Shown: positions 1-7,111 of the stretch, piece by piece | Layout: the number at the start of each line of letters is the position of its first letter | Numbering within the stretch: position 1 is the stretch's first letter | DNA from: Pelagibacteraceae bacterium BACL5 MAG-120820-bin39 | GTDB lineage: Bacteria; Pseudomonadota; Alphaproteobacteria; Pelagibacterales; Pelagibacteraceae | NCBI GenBank assembly: GCA_001438335.1 | Contig: LIBV01000037.1 | Coordinates: 1 to 8,620 of the forward strand | DNA: 8,620 bases | Direction: 5' to 3' | Position numbers and translations under genes: made by a program | The notes under the pieces: model-generated | Database searches by the model: none | The model's input: only the letters and a program-made list of their open reading frames with translations | What the model was told of the DNA's origin: nothing

Positions 1-365
1 GGAGGTCTTACAGCGCAAAAAGCATTTTTAAATTCTTTATTTTGTACACCATCTATAGCAGAAATAATTGAACCCACAGCATCTTTGGTTGCATCTTTAC
101 TACCAGGAGAAACTATTGTGTCTCCATCGAGAAAGGTAAATCCATTAGTTGGAAAAGATTGATCCACAAAATTTATATAATCCAAGCTATGAGTTTTAAC
201 TAATAATGAGCTATCAAAGCTGGATGGTTTTTTCCAAATTAATTGTTTATTGTTAATTTTTTTAAAATTTTCAATTACACTTGTTACACGATCTATTTTT
301 TCAGGATGACCTTCGCCGGTATTATGGTTTTGATAAGTGTCTGAGGTTATCAGTCCTGTTTTCAC
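1..365 (-). CDS. Histone deacetylase family protein (acetyl-amine deacetylase), N-terminal part
   Basis: The window holds the first 121 codons; the rest lies beyond position 1. The visible protein opens MKTGLITSD and carries H14 and the block GEGHPEK (residues 17-23), as in the N-terminal loop of HDAC / AcuC / acetylpolyamine amidohydrolase proteins. It ends at the window edge in AFCAVRPP, the start of the family's RPPGHHA block, whose catalytic His pair would follow immediately outside. Family members are zinc hydrolases that remove acetyl groups from lysine, polyamines or other acyl-amines; the substrate here cannot be told. I chose the GTG at 365-363 because it gives the expected family N-terminus and overlaps the dapE stop by 4 nt (GTGA), and no in-frame ATG offers a better start. 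The overlap suggests coupling to dapE. Family assignment is firm; substrate is unknown. Confidence 0.85.
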   Translation of the reverse strand, partial: MKTGLITSDTYQNHNTGEGHPEKIDRVTSVIENFKKINNKQLIWKKPSSFDSSLLVKTHSLDYINFVDQSFPTNGFTFLDGDTIVSPGSKDATKDAVGSIISAIDGVQNKEFKNAFCAVRP

Positions 366-1516
366 TTGAAATAATTTTTTAAAATTTGAGAATAAATTAA
401 GGTTAATTTTTTTAAATCTGACACCGAAACTGCCTCATCAACTTTATGCATAGTTTTACCAACTAGGCCAAATTCTAGACACGGAGTAATTTTTCTAATA
501 AATCGTGCGTCTGAAGTTCCTCCAGTCGTAGACAATTGTGGTTTTACTTTTGTAATTTTTTTAATCACATCTTGAATCATAAATGTAGTAGAGTTTGGTT
601 TAGTCAAAAAAGCTTCTCCAGAAACACTATATTCAATATTAAATTTGGATTTAGTTTGTTTTGTAATTTTATTAAAAATTTTATTTAGTTTTGTTTTAAT
701 TGAGCTTGAAGAATGTTTATTATTAAATCTAATATTGAACGTAGCATTCGCCTCACCTGGAATTACATTATCAGCAGAGTTTTCAATATTAATTTTAGTA
801 ATTTCTAAATTAGTAGGTTGAAAATCTTTTGTTCCTTTATCAAACTTTATTGCTTTTAAAGTAGATAAAATTTTTACAAGTATAGTGGATGGATTGTTGG
901 CTCTATGTGGATAAGCAACATGACCTTGAGTACCTATTATTTTTAATCGACCAGTCATACTTCCTCTACGACCTATTTTTATCATTTCTCCTAGCTTGTT
1001 AGGGTTAGTTGGTTCTCCAACTAGGCAAAAATTAATTTTTTCTTTTTTTGTTTTTAAATATTCTACAACTTTTTTTGTGCCATTAATTGCAACACCTTCT
1101 TCATCACCGGTAATTAAAAGACTTATAGAACCATTAAAATTATTGTTTTTAGTGAAGTTACTTACAGCAGTTACAAATGCTGCAATAGAGCTTTTCATAT
1201 CATTAGCTCCACGTCCAATAAGATGTCCTTTTTTAACTATGGGTTTAAATGGATTTACAGTCCAATCTTTAAGATTTCCAGGAGGCACAACATCTAAATG
1301 TCCAGCATAACAAAAGTTTAAACCTTTAGTGCCCAATCGTGCATAAAGGTTTTTAACAGGCTTGCTGTTCTTCTCTTTAAATTCTAAAATTTTTGTTTTG
1401 AACCCTAACGATTTAAGTGTTTTTTCTAAAAACCTCATCACACCCGCATCAACAGGGGTTACTGTTGGAAATTTGATTAGCTCTTTTGCCAATTCAAGTT
1501 CATTGATAGAAGGCAT
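362..1516 (-). CDS. dapE: Succinyl-diaminopimelate desuccinylase
   Basis: This M20-family, probably dizinc, cytoplasmic hydrolase cleaves N-succinyl-LL-2,6-diaminopimelate to LL-diaminopimelate and succinate, in the pathway to meso-DAP and lysine. At 384 residues it is a normal DapE length. Metal ligands and catalytic residues are all visible: H73 in AGHLDVVPPG, D106 in GRGANDMKSS, the Glu pair E139-E140 in GDEEG (catalytic base then bridging ligand), E168 in VGEPT, and H357 near the C-terminus in GKTMHK. The dimerisation (lid) domain spans roughly residues 180-295, and GGTSDARF (332-339) is a typical DapE substrate-site motif. The ATG is preceded by only a weak AGG. It starts 4 nt after the dapD stop, and its own stop overlaps the next gene. 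Other M20 peptidases (ArgE, CPG2) are less likely given the dapD neighbour and the GGTSDARF block. Confidence 0.96.
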   Translation of the reverse strand: MPSINELELAKELIKFPTVTPVDAGVMRFLEKTLKSLGFKTKILEFKEKNSKPVKNLYARLGTKGLNFCYAGHLDVVPPGNLKDWTVNPFKPIVKKGHLIGRGANDMKSSIAAFVTAVSNFTKNNNFNGSISLLITGDEEGVAINGTKKVVEYLKTKKEKINFCLVGEPTNPNKLGEMIKIGRRGSMTGRLKIIGTQGHVAYPHRANNPSTILVKILSTLKAIKFDKGTKDFQPTNLEITKINIENSADNVIPGEANATFNIRFNNKHSSSSIKTKLNKIFNKITKQTKSKFNIEYSVSGEAFLTKPNSTTFMIQDVIKKITKVKPQLSTTGGTSDARFIRKITPCLEFGLVGKTMHKVDEAVSVSDLKKLTLIYSQILKNYFK

Positions 1517-1520
1517 AAAC

Positions 1521-2339
1521 CTATTCTCTTAAAAGATCGTTAATTGAAGTTTTAGATCTTGTTTTTTCGTCAACTTGTTTAATAATTACAGCACAGTAAA
1601 GTGATGGTCCTTTGCCATCTTTACTAGGAAGACTTCCTGGAACCACAACAGAATAAGGAGGAATTTTACCATAAATAACTTCTCCCGTATTACGGTGAAT
1701 AATTTTTGTTGATTGACCAATAAATACACCCATTGATAATACTGAACCTTCACCAACAATTACTCCTTCAACAACTTCTGATCTTGCACCAATAAAACAA
1801 TTATCTTCAACAATTGTAGGATTTGCTTGCATAGGTTCAAGTACACCACCAATACCAACTCCTCCAGAAAGGTGACAATTTTTTCCAATTTGTGCACATG
1901 ATCCAACAGTTACCCATGTATCAACCATAGTACCTTCATCTACATAAGCTCCAATATTTACAAACGATGGCATCAAGACAACATTTTTTCCTATAAAAGA
2001 TCCATGTCTTACAACACTATTTGGAACCATTCTGAAACCTGCTTTCATATGTTCATCTTTTCCCCAGCCAGCAGTTTTACCTCCAACTTTGTCCCACCAA
2101 GTTGCATACGGTCCTGATAATGTTTGCATTTCATTAACTCTAAAACTTAAAAGAATTGCTTTTTTGATCCATTGATGAACAACCCATTCTTTACCACTTT
2201 TTTCTGCAACTCTTAATTTGCCAGAATCGACAAGTTTAATCGTTTCTTTAATTGCATCGATGATAGATGGGTCAGATTTATTACTAACTTTTTCTCTATT
2301 ATCCCAGGCTGTGTTAATTATATTTTCAAATTCATTCAT
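1521..2339 (-). CDS. dapD: Tetrahydrodipicolinate N-succinyltransferase
   Basis: This enzyme transfers succinyl from succinyl-CoA to L-2,3,4,5-tetrahydrodipicolinate, opening the succinylase branch of DAP/lysine synthesis; DapE acts later in the same branch. At 272 residues it is almost the same length as E. coli DapD (274). Residues about 1-100 form the helical N-terminal domain. Residues about 105-235 are left-handed beta-helix hexapeptide repeats, with the DapD signature GTMVDTWVTVGSCAQIGKN at 136-154. D140 and E188 (in GARSEVV) match the acidic active-site pair described for the family. The C-terminal part ends in a short helix. Known members are trimeric and cytoplasmic. The ATG lies 8 nt after the stop of the HAD phosphatase gene with no strong Shine-Dalgarno, so expression probably depends on readthrough in the operon. 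Confidence 0.97.
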   Translation of the reverse strand: MNEFENIINTAWDNREKVSNKSDPSIIDAIKETIKLVDSGKLRVAEKSGKEWVVHQWIKKAILLSFRVNEMQTLSGPYATWWDKVGGKTAGWGKDEHMKAGFRMVPNSVVRHGSFIGKNVVLMPSFVNIGAYVDEGTMVDTWVTVGSCAQIGKNCHLSGGVGIGGVLEPMQANPTIVEDNCFIGARSEVVEGVIVGEGSVLSMGVFIGQSTKIIHRNTGEVIYGKIPPYSVVVPGSLPSKDGKGPSLYCAVIIKQVDEKTRSKTSINDLLRE

Positions 2340-2347
2340 AATAATTT

Positions 2348-3019
2348 TTAGTTATTTTTTAATATATTAATTTTTTGTAAAAAAGAAGGCAAATTATTAA
2401 TCTTGTAATCGATGTAAGGCTTATCAGCATCTTTTTTTGCAAAAGGCTCATCATTTTCTAACCAACAAGTTTTCATTCCTAAGTTTTTTGCTTGTTCTAA
2501 GTTATGCGCAATATCTTCAATTAAAATTGACTCATCTGGAATAATATTGAATTTTTTTATAAGTTTTTCATAAGGATCTAAATGTGGTTTTGGTACAAAG
2601 TCAGCATCAGTTATATCAAAAGCGCCATCAAAAAGACCATCAATGCCCAATTGTTTTGTAATATTTTCAACATGTGCATGTGAGCCATTCGTAAAAATTA
2701 TTTTTTTTTCTTTAATCTTTATTAACTCTTCTCTTAAAACCTTATCTTTGGGTAACCAACTAATATCAATGTCATGAACAAATTCTAAAAATTCATGAGG
2801 ATCAATATTGTCGTGATTCATTAGACCAGAAAGGGTGGTGCCATATTCATAAAAATATTTTTTTTGAATTTCTTTTGCCTTTATCAAATCAACATCAAAT
2901 TTTTTTGATATGAATGAGGACATTTTTTTATCAACTTCTGAAAACACTTTAGTTTGACCACTGTACAAAGTATTATCGAGATCAAAGATCCAATATTTTA
3001 TTTCAGTTAAATCTTTCAT
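2348..3019 (-). CDS. HAD-superfamily phosphatase, pyrimidine 5'-nucleotidase type
   Basis: A 223-residue cytoplasmic hydrolase of the haloacid dehalogenase superfamily (subfamily IA layout). Motif I is FDLDNTLYSG, with nucleophile D13 and acid D15. Motif II is IIFTNGS with T110, motif III is the Lys in KPH (K144), and motif IV is the acidic pair E168-D169. The helical cap domain lies between about residues 20 and 95. The FDLDNTLY form of motif I and the position after argB fit the Sdt1-like pyrimidine 5'-nucleotidase family (dephosphorylation of UMP/CMP or related nucleotides), but substrate choice in HAD enzymes is hard to read from sequence. The ATG overlaps the argB stop by 4 nt (ATGA), pointing to translational coupling. 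I recall a HAD gene between argB and dapD in other alphaproteobacteria too, so the placement looks conserved. Confidence 0.88.
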   Translation of the reverse strand: MKDLTEIKYWIFDLDNTLYSGQTKVFSEVDKKMSSFISKKFDVDLIKAKEIQKKYFYEYGTTLSGLMNHDNIDPHEFLEFVHDIDISWLPKDKVLREELIKIKEKKIIFTNGSHAHVENITKQLGIDGLFDGAFDITDADFVPKPHLDPYEKLIKKFNIIPDESILIEDIAHNLEQAKNLGMKTCWLENDEPFAKKDADKPYIDYKINNLPSFLQKINILKNN

Positions 3020-3882
3020 TGTCTAATTAAAGTTCCTGAACCTTTCTCTGATAGAAGCTCAAACAAAATTGAATGATCTTTTCTTCCATCAATTATTACT
3101 ACACCTTTAACCCCATTACTTGCTACGTCTAAGCAATTATTGATTTTAGGGATCATGCCGCCTGAGATAGTTTCATCGTCTATTAATTCTTTAATAGTCT
3201 CACTATTTATTTCTGGAATTAGTTTTTTATTTTTATCAAGTACTCCCTCCACATCACTCATTATAATTAATCTTCTCGCATTAAGCTTTTTAGCTATAAA
3301 ACCTGCTGCAGTATCTGCATTGATATTATAAGTTTGACCATTCTCATCTAATCCTAAAGGTGCAATAACCGGAACTTGTTTAGTCTCAACGATATTATTG
3401 ACAATATCTAAATCAATTTTAGTAGGCATACCAACATAGCCTAACTCTTCATTTTCTCTTACAACTCTAATAATATTATTTTCTTTTGAAGTAATCCTTT
3501 GCGCCTTACATTCTTTATCTTTTAATGCTTCAACAATTTCTTTGTTAAATTCAATTAAAACTTCTTCAGCAACTTTAATAGTTTTATCATCAGTTACTCT
3601 AAGGCCTTTAATAAAGATGCTTTCAACACCTTCCTCTTTTAATTTGTTAGAAATTCTTTTTCCTCCTCCGTGTACAATGACAGGTATGAAACCTAATTTA
3701 TTTAATATGGCTATATCATCTATGAATATATGAAATAATTTATCATCAACTAAAACACTACCACCACATTTAATGACAATGTATTCATCATTATATTTTT
3801 CTAAATACTGTTTAACTTCTGAAATAGAGGGACCATTATCTGGTAGTATTTGGATTAAATCTTCTTCTTTAATGGGCAACAT
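3016..3882 (-). CDS. argB: Acetylglutamate kinase
   Basis: This enzyme phosphorylates N-acetyl-L-glutamate with ATP, the second step of arginine synthesis, in the cytoplasm. Amino acid kinase fold signatures are in order: IVIKCGGS (35-42) with K38, VHGGGK (70-75), GLRVTD (93-98), NINADTAAG (187-195), IMSDVEGV (207-214) with D210, and GGMIPK (241-246) with K246. At 288 residues it is longer than the 258-residue E. coli enzyme. It has about 30 residues before the first kinase motif and a C-terminal stretch with H270 followed by GSGT (282-285). Both features belong to the hexameric, arginine-inhibited class, so feedback control by arginine is likely (inference). Its ATG shares one base with the yidC stop (TAATG), and its stop overlaps the HAD gene start. 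No own Shine-Dalgarno is visible. Confidence 0.97.
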   Translation of the reverse strand: MLPIKEEDLIQILPDNGPSISEVKQYLEKYNDEYIVIKCGGSVLVDDKLFHIFIDDIAILNKLGFIPVIVHGGGKRISNKLKEEGVESIFIKGLRVTDDKTIKVAEEVLIEFNKEIVEALKDKECKAQRITSKENNIIRVVRENEELGYVGMPTKIDLDIVNNIVETKQVPVIAPLGLDENGQTYNINADTAAGFIAKKLNARRLIIMSDVEGVLDKNKKLIPEINSETIKELIDDETISGGMIPKINNCLDVASNGVKGVVIIDGRKDHSILFELLSEKGSGTLIRQ

Positions 3883-5558
3883 TAAATAGTTTTAACTTTA
3901 GTTCTTTTTATAATAAAGATTTGTTGAGCCATAGTTAAAACGTTATTAACTGTCCAGTAAATCACTAGTCCTGCAGGGAAGGGTGCAAGTATTACTGTTA
4001 AGAATAACGGAAAAAACATAAATATTTTTGCCTGTATTGGATCAGTTGGTGCTGGGTTTAATTTTTGTTGAATGAACATAGTAACCCCCATAGCAATAGG
4101 CCACGCACCAATCATTAAAAATGATGGCACATCATATGGCAACAATCCGAATAAATTAAATAATGAAGTTGGGTCTCGCTCTGACAAATCTTTAACCCAT
4201 CCATAAAAGGGCATCTGTCTCATTTCGATCGTAACAAATAGCACTTTATATAAAGCAAAGAATACTGGAATTTGAACTAGTATAGGCAAGCAACCAGACA
4301 TGGGATTAACTTTTTCTTTTTTATATAAACCCATCATTTCTTGTTGCAATTTCATCTTATCACCCTTGTGTAGCTCCTTAAGTCTTGCCATTTCAGGCTG
4401 GAGTGCTTTCATTTTCGCCATGCTTCTAAATGAAAAGTTTGCAAGTGGAAAAAATACAAGTCTGATACAGATTGTAATTGCGATAATTGCTAAGCCATAG
4501 TTTCCTAAAAGATTGAAAAAATAATCAATTCCAAAAAATAAAGGTTTAGTAATAAAATATAAAAAGCCCCAATCGATAACTAAATCAAATTTATTAATGT
4601 TTAAACTTTCAGCATACCCATCAATTACATTAACTCTTTTAGCAGCTACGATAACTTGTATCTCTTCCTGAATAGTTCCATTTGCTGATAATTCTAACGG
4701 TTCGGTAGATACAAAATTTGCTCTGTATTTTTTCTTATAATCAAAAGTTGTTTTAAATTCTTTACCTCTTGGGGGGATTAATGATGTTATCCAGTACTTA
4801 TCGCCAACACCTAACCAGCCATTTTGTGCAGTTTTGCTGAATTTTTTTTCCTGAATATCATCATAATCTTCTTCAATTAATTCGCCATCAAGATCAGCTA
4901 TTAAGCCTTCATGTAAAATATAAAAATTAGATATTTCAGGAGTTTTGTTTCTTATTATTTGGCCATAAGAGTAAAAGTCATATTTTTTATTAGTAGTATT
5001 GATAATTTTTTGGTTAATGGTGAACAAAAATTGATCATCTAAAGATATTTCTTTTTCAAAAATAATACCTTGAGGATTAGTCCACTGTAATTTAATGGGT
5101 GTTTGATCGGTTAATTTTCTCCCACTTGCAAGGGTCCAAACCGAGTCAGAATCTGGAATCTGTATATTTTTATCTGTAGTTACAAATCCACTTTCAACTA
5201 AATATCCATCTTGAATATTTCGTGGTGCTAAAAGTTTTACTCTTTCATCACTATCAAGACTGATGCGGTAATCTTTAAATGTAAGATCATCTATTGCTGC
5301 TCCTTTAAGAGAAATAGAACCGATAACACTATTGTTTTCAAATTGTACTCTATCACTTTCAGCTAATGCTTCCTCTCTTGAGACCTCCACCAAATTTTCA
5401 TTTTGTTCTAAACTCGGTGCATCAGTGGTTTGTTCAACTTTATTTTGTTCTGCTAAATTTTTTTTAATTGTAGCTGGATCAGGTTGAAAAAAAAGTGAAT
5501 AGATAATTATAACAGCTGCTGATAATGAAATTGCTGCAATGACGTTTTTTGTATCCAT
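3882..5558 (-). CDS. yidC: Membrane protein insertase YidC
   Basis: An inner-membrane insertase/chaperone (Oxa1 family) that inserts and folds membrane proteins alone or with SecYEG. The 558-residue length and layout match the Gram-negative five-TM form (E. coli 548). TM1 is at about 6-24, followed by a large periplasmic domain at about 25-335. The conserved insertase core has TM2 at about 350-372, the cytoplasmic helical hairpin about 375-415 (KMKALQPEM and the following basic helices), TM3 about 420-443, TM4 about 478-498 and TM5 about 512-547. R366 in ICIRLVFFPL is the buried groove arginine known to matter in the family. The acidic low-complexity stretch about 35-75 is a periplasmic linker. 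Its ATG shares a base with the yidD stop (TAATG), and its own stop is shared with the argB start. Confidence 0.97.
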   Translation of the reverse strand: MDTKNVIAAISLSAAVIIIYSLFFQPDPATIKKNLAEQNKVEQTTDAPSLEQNENLVEVSREEALAESDRVQFENNSVIGSISLKGAAIDDLTFKDYRISLDSDERVKLLAPRNIQDGYLVESGFVTTDKNIQIPDSDSVWTLASGRKLTDQTPIKLQWTNPQGIIFEKEISLDDQFLFTINQKIINTTNKKYDFYSYGQIIRNKTPEISNFYILHEGLIADLDGELIEEDYDDIQEKKFSKTAQNGWLGVGDKYWITSLIPPRGKEFKTTFDYKKKYRANFVSTEPLELSANGTIQEEIQVIVAAKRVNVIDGYAESLNINKFDLVIDWGFLYFITKPLFFGIDYFFNLLGNYGLAIIAITICIRLVFFPLANFSFRSMAKMKALQPEMARLKELHKGDKMKLQQEMMGLYKKEKVNPMSGCLPILVQIPVFFALYKVLFVTIEMRQMPFYGWVKDLSERDPTSLFNLFGLLPYDVPSFLMIGAWPIAMGVTMFIQQKLNPAPTDPIQAKIFMFFPLFLTVILAPFPAGLVIYWTVNNVLTMAQQIFIIKRTKVKTI

Positions 5559-5809
5559 TATTTTTTAATTTTCATTTCTTTGTTAACTGGATCAAATCCC
5601 TCTCCACCCCCTAAAAATTTAATTGGGTGACAGGATAAAATTCTTTTTAAGCTGATAAAGGTACCCTTTAACAGGCCATAAGTTTTTAATGCTTCAATAC
5701 TGTATTCAGAGCAAGTTGGTAAATATCTGCAAGATGGACCAAGGTAAGGACTAATTATTAATTTATATCCTTTAATTAGAACAATTAAAATACGAGTTAA
5801 AATATTCAT
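5558..5809 (-). CDS. yidD: Membrane protein insertion efficiency factor YidD
   Basis: A small 83-residue protein of the YidD/DUF37 family, peripheral on the inner membrane through an N-terminal amphipathic helix and thought to help YidC/Sec-dependent insertion. The family pattern is fully present: SPYLGPSCRYLPTCSEY (residues 20-36) with C27 and C33, EALKTYGLLKG (39-49), then LSCHP with C60 and H61, GGG (67-69) and FDPV (72-75). Residues 1-20 form the hydrophobic/basic helix. It sits between rnpA and yidC, its usual place, joined to each by a TAATG junction in which stop and start share one base. Only a short AGG lies near the start. Confidence 0.96.
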   Translation of the reverse strand: MNILTRILIVLIKGYKLIISPYLGPSCRYLPTCSEYSIEALKTYGLLKGTFISLKRILSCHPIKFLGGGEGFDPVNKEMKIKK

Positions 5810-6150
5810 TACCTAATTTTTTCAAAATCCTGAAATAAAGTTTCTTTTATATTTGTATAGTCATTGTTTAACATAGTTGGCTTAGCAATAACAAGGTATG
5901 AATAATTAAAATTTACAGATATTTTTTTAACTGCCTCATTAAGAATATTTCTTAATCTTCTTTTAATTTTATTTCTTTTTACAGCATTCCCAATCTTTTT
6001 TTTAGTTACAAAGCTTATATTTAATTTTTTATTATCTTTGTTTGCTAAATTACCAAAAAAAATAGTAACAAATTTATTGGATATCTTTTTTTTCTTGAGT
6101 AAATTTTTGAAATCTTCGTTATTTGAAAGAGCAAGTATTTTGCTTTTCAT
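5809..6150 (-). CDS. rnpA: Ribonuclease P protein component
   Basis: The protein subunit of RNase P, which binds the catalytic RNA and the 5' leader of precursor tRNAs. At 113 residues it has normal length for the family and is strongly basic. The family signature is at about 50-70: KKKIGNAVKRNKIKRRLRN, equivalent to the VGNAVxRNRxKRxxRE block, with K59-R60-N61-class residues forming the RNA-binding RNR motif. The N-terminal part about 1-25 has the usual FKxLLK-like segment, where the central leader-binding cleft would be formed. The gene starts 4 nt after the rpmH stop, so both are made from the same transcript, as in most bacteria. Its stop overlaps the yidD start by one base. Confidence 0.95.
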   Translation of the reverse strand: MKSKILALSNNEDFKNLLKKKKISNKFVTIFFGNLANKDNKKLNISFVTKKKIGNAVKRNKIKRRLRNILNEAVKKISVNFNYSYLVIAKPTMLNNDYTNIKETLFQDFEKIR

Positions 6151-6154
6151 TTAA

Positions 6155-6295
6155 TTAACCAGATACTGTTAACGATTTTCTTCCTTTGGCTCTTCTTCTA
6201 GCTAAAAGTTTTATTCCACCTTTAGTTTTCATTTTTGCTCTAAAGCCGTGTTTCCTAGCTCTTTTTATATTTGATGGTTGATATGTTCGTTTCAT
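6155..6295 (-). CDS. rpmH: 50S ribosomal protein L34
   Basis: A 46-residue, very basic protein of the large ribosomal subunit. The translation begins MKRTYQPSNIKRARKHGFR and ends RRRAKGRKSLTVSG, which is the near-invariant bacterial L34 sequence. Length matches the family (44-47 residues). It is the first gene of the minus-strand unit, with a leader of about 28 nt from the predicted promoter and no strong Shine-Dalgarno (TTTAACCACATTTT before the ATG). The stop lies 4 nt before the rnpA start. No DnaA boxes or dnaA gene are seen next to it. Confidence 0.98.
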   Translation of the reverse strand: MKRTYQPSNIKRARKHGFRAKMKTKGGIKLLARRRAKGRKSLTVSG

Positions 6296-6321
6296 AAAAT
6301 GTGGTTAAATTTTTATTAAAT

Positions 6322-6357
6322 TTCGCCCTTTATAGTAATTAAATATATAAATAGCAA
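6322..6357 (-). promoter_or_regulatory. Predicted sigma70-type promoter of the rpmH operon
   Basis: Reading the minus strand, TTGCTA (6357-6352) is followed by a 17-nt spacer and TATAAA (6334-6329), which are 4/6 and 5/6 matches to the sigma70 consensus at ideal spacing. A run of GGGCGA just downstream would place the transcription start near 6324-6322, giving a leader of roughly 28 nt before the rpmH ATG. It is the only good promoter match in the 93-bp divergent spacer. The call is from sequence matching alone. Confidence 0.6.
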
Positions 6358-6370
6358 ATAGAAGATTTTG

Positions 6371-6388
6371 TAATTACTATTGTAATTA
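6371..6388. repeat. Perfect inverted repeat abutting the start of the TVP38-family gene
   Basis: TAATTAC (6371-6377), a 4-nt loop TATT, and GTAATTA (6382-6388) form a perfect 7-bp inverted repeat that ends on the base before the ATG at 6389. The same stretch also reads as a direct repeat of TTGTAATTA (6368-6376 and 6380-6388, 12-bp period). A further GTAATTA is at 6335-6341, inside the spacer of the rpmH promoter. It could be an operator or an RNA hairpin at the start codon, but in DNA this AT-rich it could also be chance. Confidence 0.4.
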
Positions 6389-7108
6389 ATGGAAAAAGCT
6401 AAAAAAATTAAATTATTTATTGGTTTATTTTACCTACTCTTGATTTCCATATTTCTATATTTCTTTTTTTCAAAATTTACCCTTCAAGAACTTACTAGTT
6501 ATGATTTTATAAAAAATAATAGAGACTTTTTTTTTGAATTAAAAAACTCTAATTTAATAATGTTATCTGTTTTGTTTGTCATCTTTTGTGTTGTTTGGAC
6601 ATTGGCAGGTGGCTTTGGAGCTCCAATAATCTTGTTTGGAGGATTTGTGTTTGGCAATTGGTTAGGAACTGCTCTTTTAATATTTGGAATGAGTATTGGT
6701 GGGACATTACTTTATATAATTGCAAATTATTTTTTTAAAGATTTAATTCGTGAAAAGTTTCTTAATCGATTTAAAAATTTAGAAATTAAATTTAAAAAAT
6801 CAGAGTTTATTTATTTACTAGTTTTCAGATTTGTTGGAGGAATTCCATTTGCAATAGCAAATGTTTTACCATGTATCTTTAATGTAAAAATATCTAACTT
6901 TTTTTGGGCAACATTTTTAGGAATGATTCCACAAATTTTTTTAGCAACATCGGTAGCTATGGGGCTCGAGAAGGTTATTCAGCAAAGTATGGAAGCACCC
7001 AAAATATTAGATATAATTTTTTCTCCAAATATTTACATCCCACTTATTGCTTTTGGAGTATTAATTATAATAACAATTTTTGTCAGAGAATTATTTTATA
7101 AAAAATAA
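6389..7108 (+). CDS. TVP38/TMEM64 family (SNARE-associated, DedA-like) membrane protein
   Basis: A 239-residue inner-membrane protein. Hydrophobic segments lie at about 8-28, 55-71, 78-115 (including re-entrant-like parts), 140-160, 170-193 and 212-232. Two family blocks are visible. The first is the glycine-rich stretch from about 74-106 (AGGFGAPIILFGG, then FGNWLGT and GMSIGG). The second is FRFVGGIPFAIANVLPC (146-162) followed by TFLGMIPQ (175-182), the F-R-x-x-P/G-x-P-F-x-x-x-N block of the SNARE-associated Golgi protein (PF09335) domain. The family includes DedA-type proteins linked to lipid scrambling and membrane homeostasis; a specific role here is not known. It is a single gene, divergent from rpmH and convergent with the tRNA. 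No Shine-Dalgarno precedes the ATG, which instead follows an AT-rich inverted repeat. Confidence 0.87.
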   Translation: MEKAKKIKLFIGLFYLLLISIFLYFFFSKFTLQELTSYDFIKNNRDFFFELKNSNLIMLSVLFVIFCVVWTLAGGFGAPIILFGGFVFGNWLGTALLIFGMSIGGTLLYIIANYFFKDLIREKFLNRFKNLEIKFKKSEFIYLLVFRFVGGIPFAIANVLPCIFNVKISNFFWATFLGMIPQIFLATSVAMGLEKVIQQSMEAPKILDIIFSPNIYIPLIAFGVLIIITIFVRELFYKK

Positions 7109-7110
7109 TT
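7089..7110. repeat. AT-only inverted repeat at the end of the TVP38-family gene
   Basis: AATTATTTT (7089-7097), loop ATAA, and AAAATAATT (7102-7110) pair perfectly over 9 bp. It overlaps the last six codons and stop of the membrane protein gene and ends 1 nt before the encoded CCA of the convergent tRNA. It contains no G or C and lacks a following T-run in either direction, so as an intrinsic terminator it is weak. It could help 3'-end formation in one or both directions. Confidence 0.35.
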
Positions 7111-7111
7111 A

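Noticed and set aside
996..1310. Plus-strand open frame of about 100 codons opposite dapE
   Set aside because: It lies wholly antisense to a gene with all DapE catalytic residues, has no ribosome binding site, and its composition is what the complement of a coding frame gives.
3140..4500. Short plus-strand open frames opposite argB and yidC (3140-3331, 3542-3733, 4300-4500)
   Set aside because: All are antisense to strongly supported genes and show no family motif or start signal; hydrophobic runs simply mirror the opposite frames.
6296..6388. Replication origin next to rpmH
   Set aside because: rpmH is near dnaA/oriC in some bacteria, but I find no TTATCCACA-like DnaA boxes, no dnaA gene and only 93 bp of spacer.
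6904..7101. Second plus-strand frame inside the TVP38-family gene
   Set aside because: It is an out-of-frame reading within a gene with clear domain motifs and has no independent start signal.
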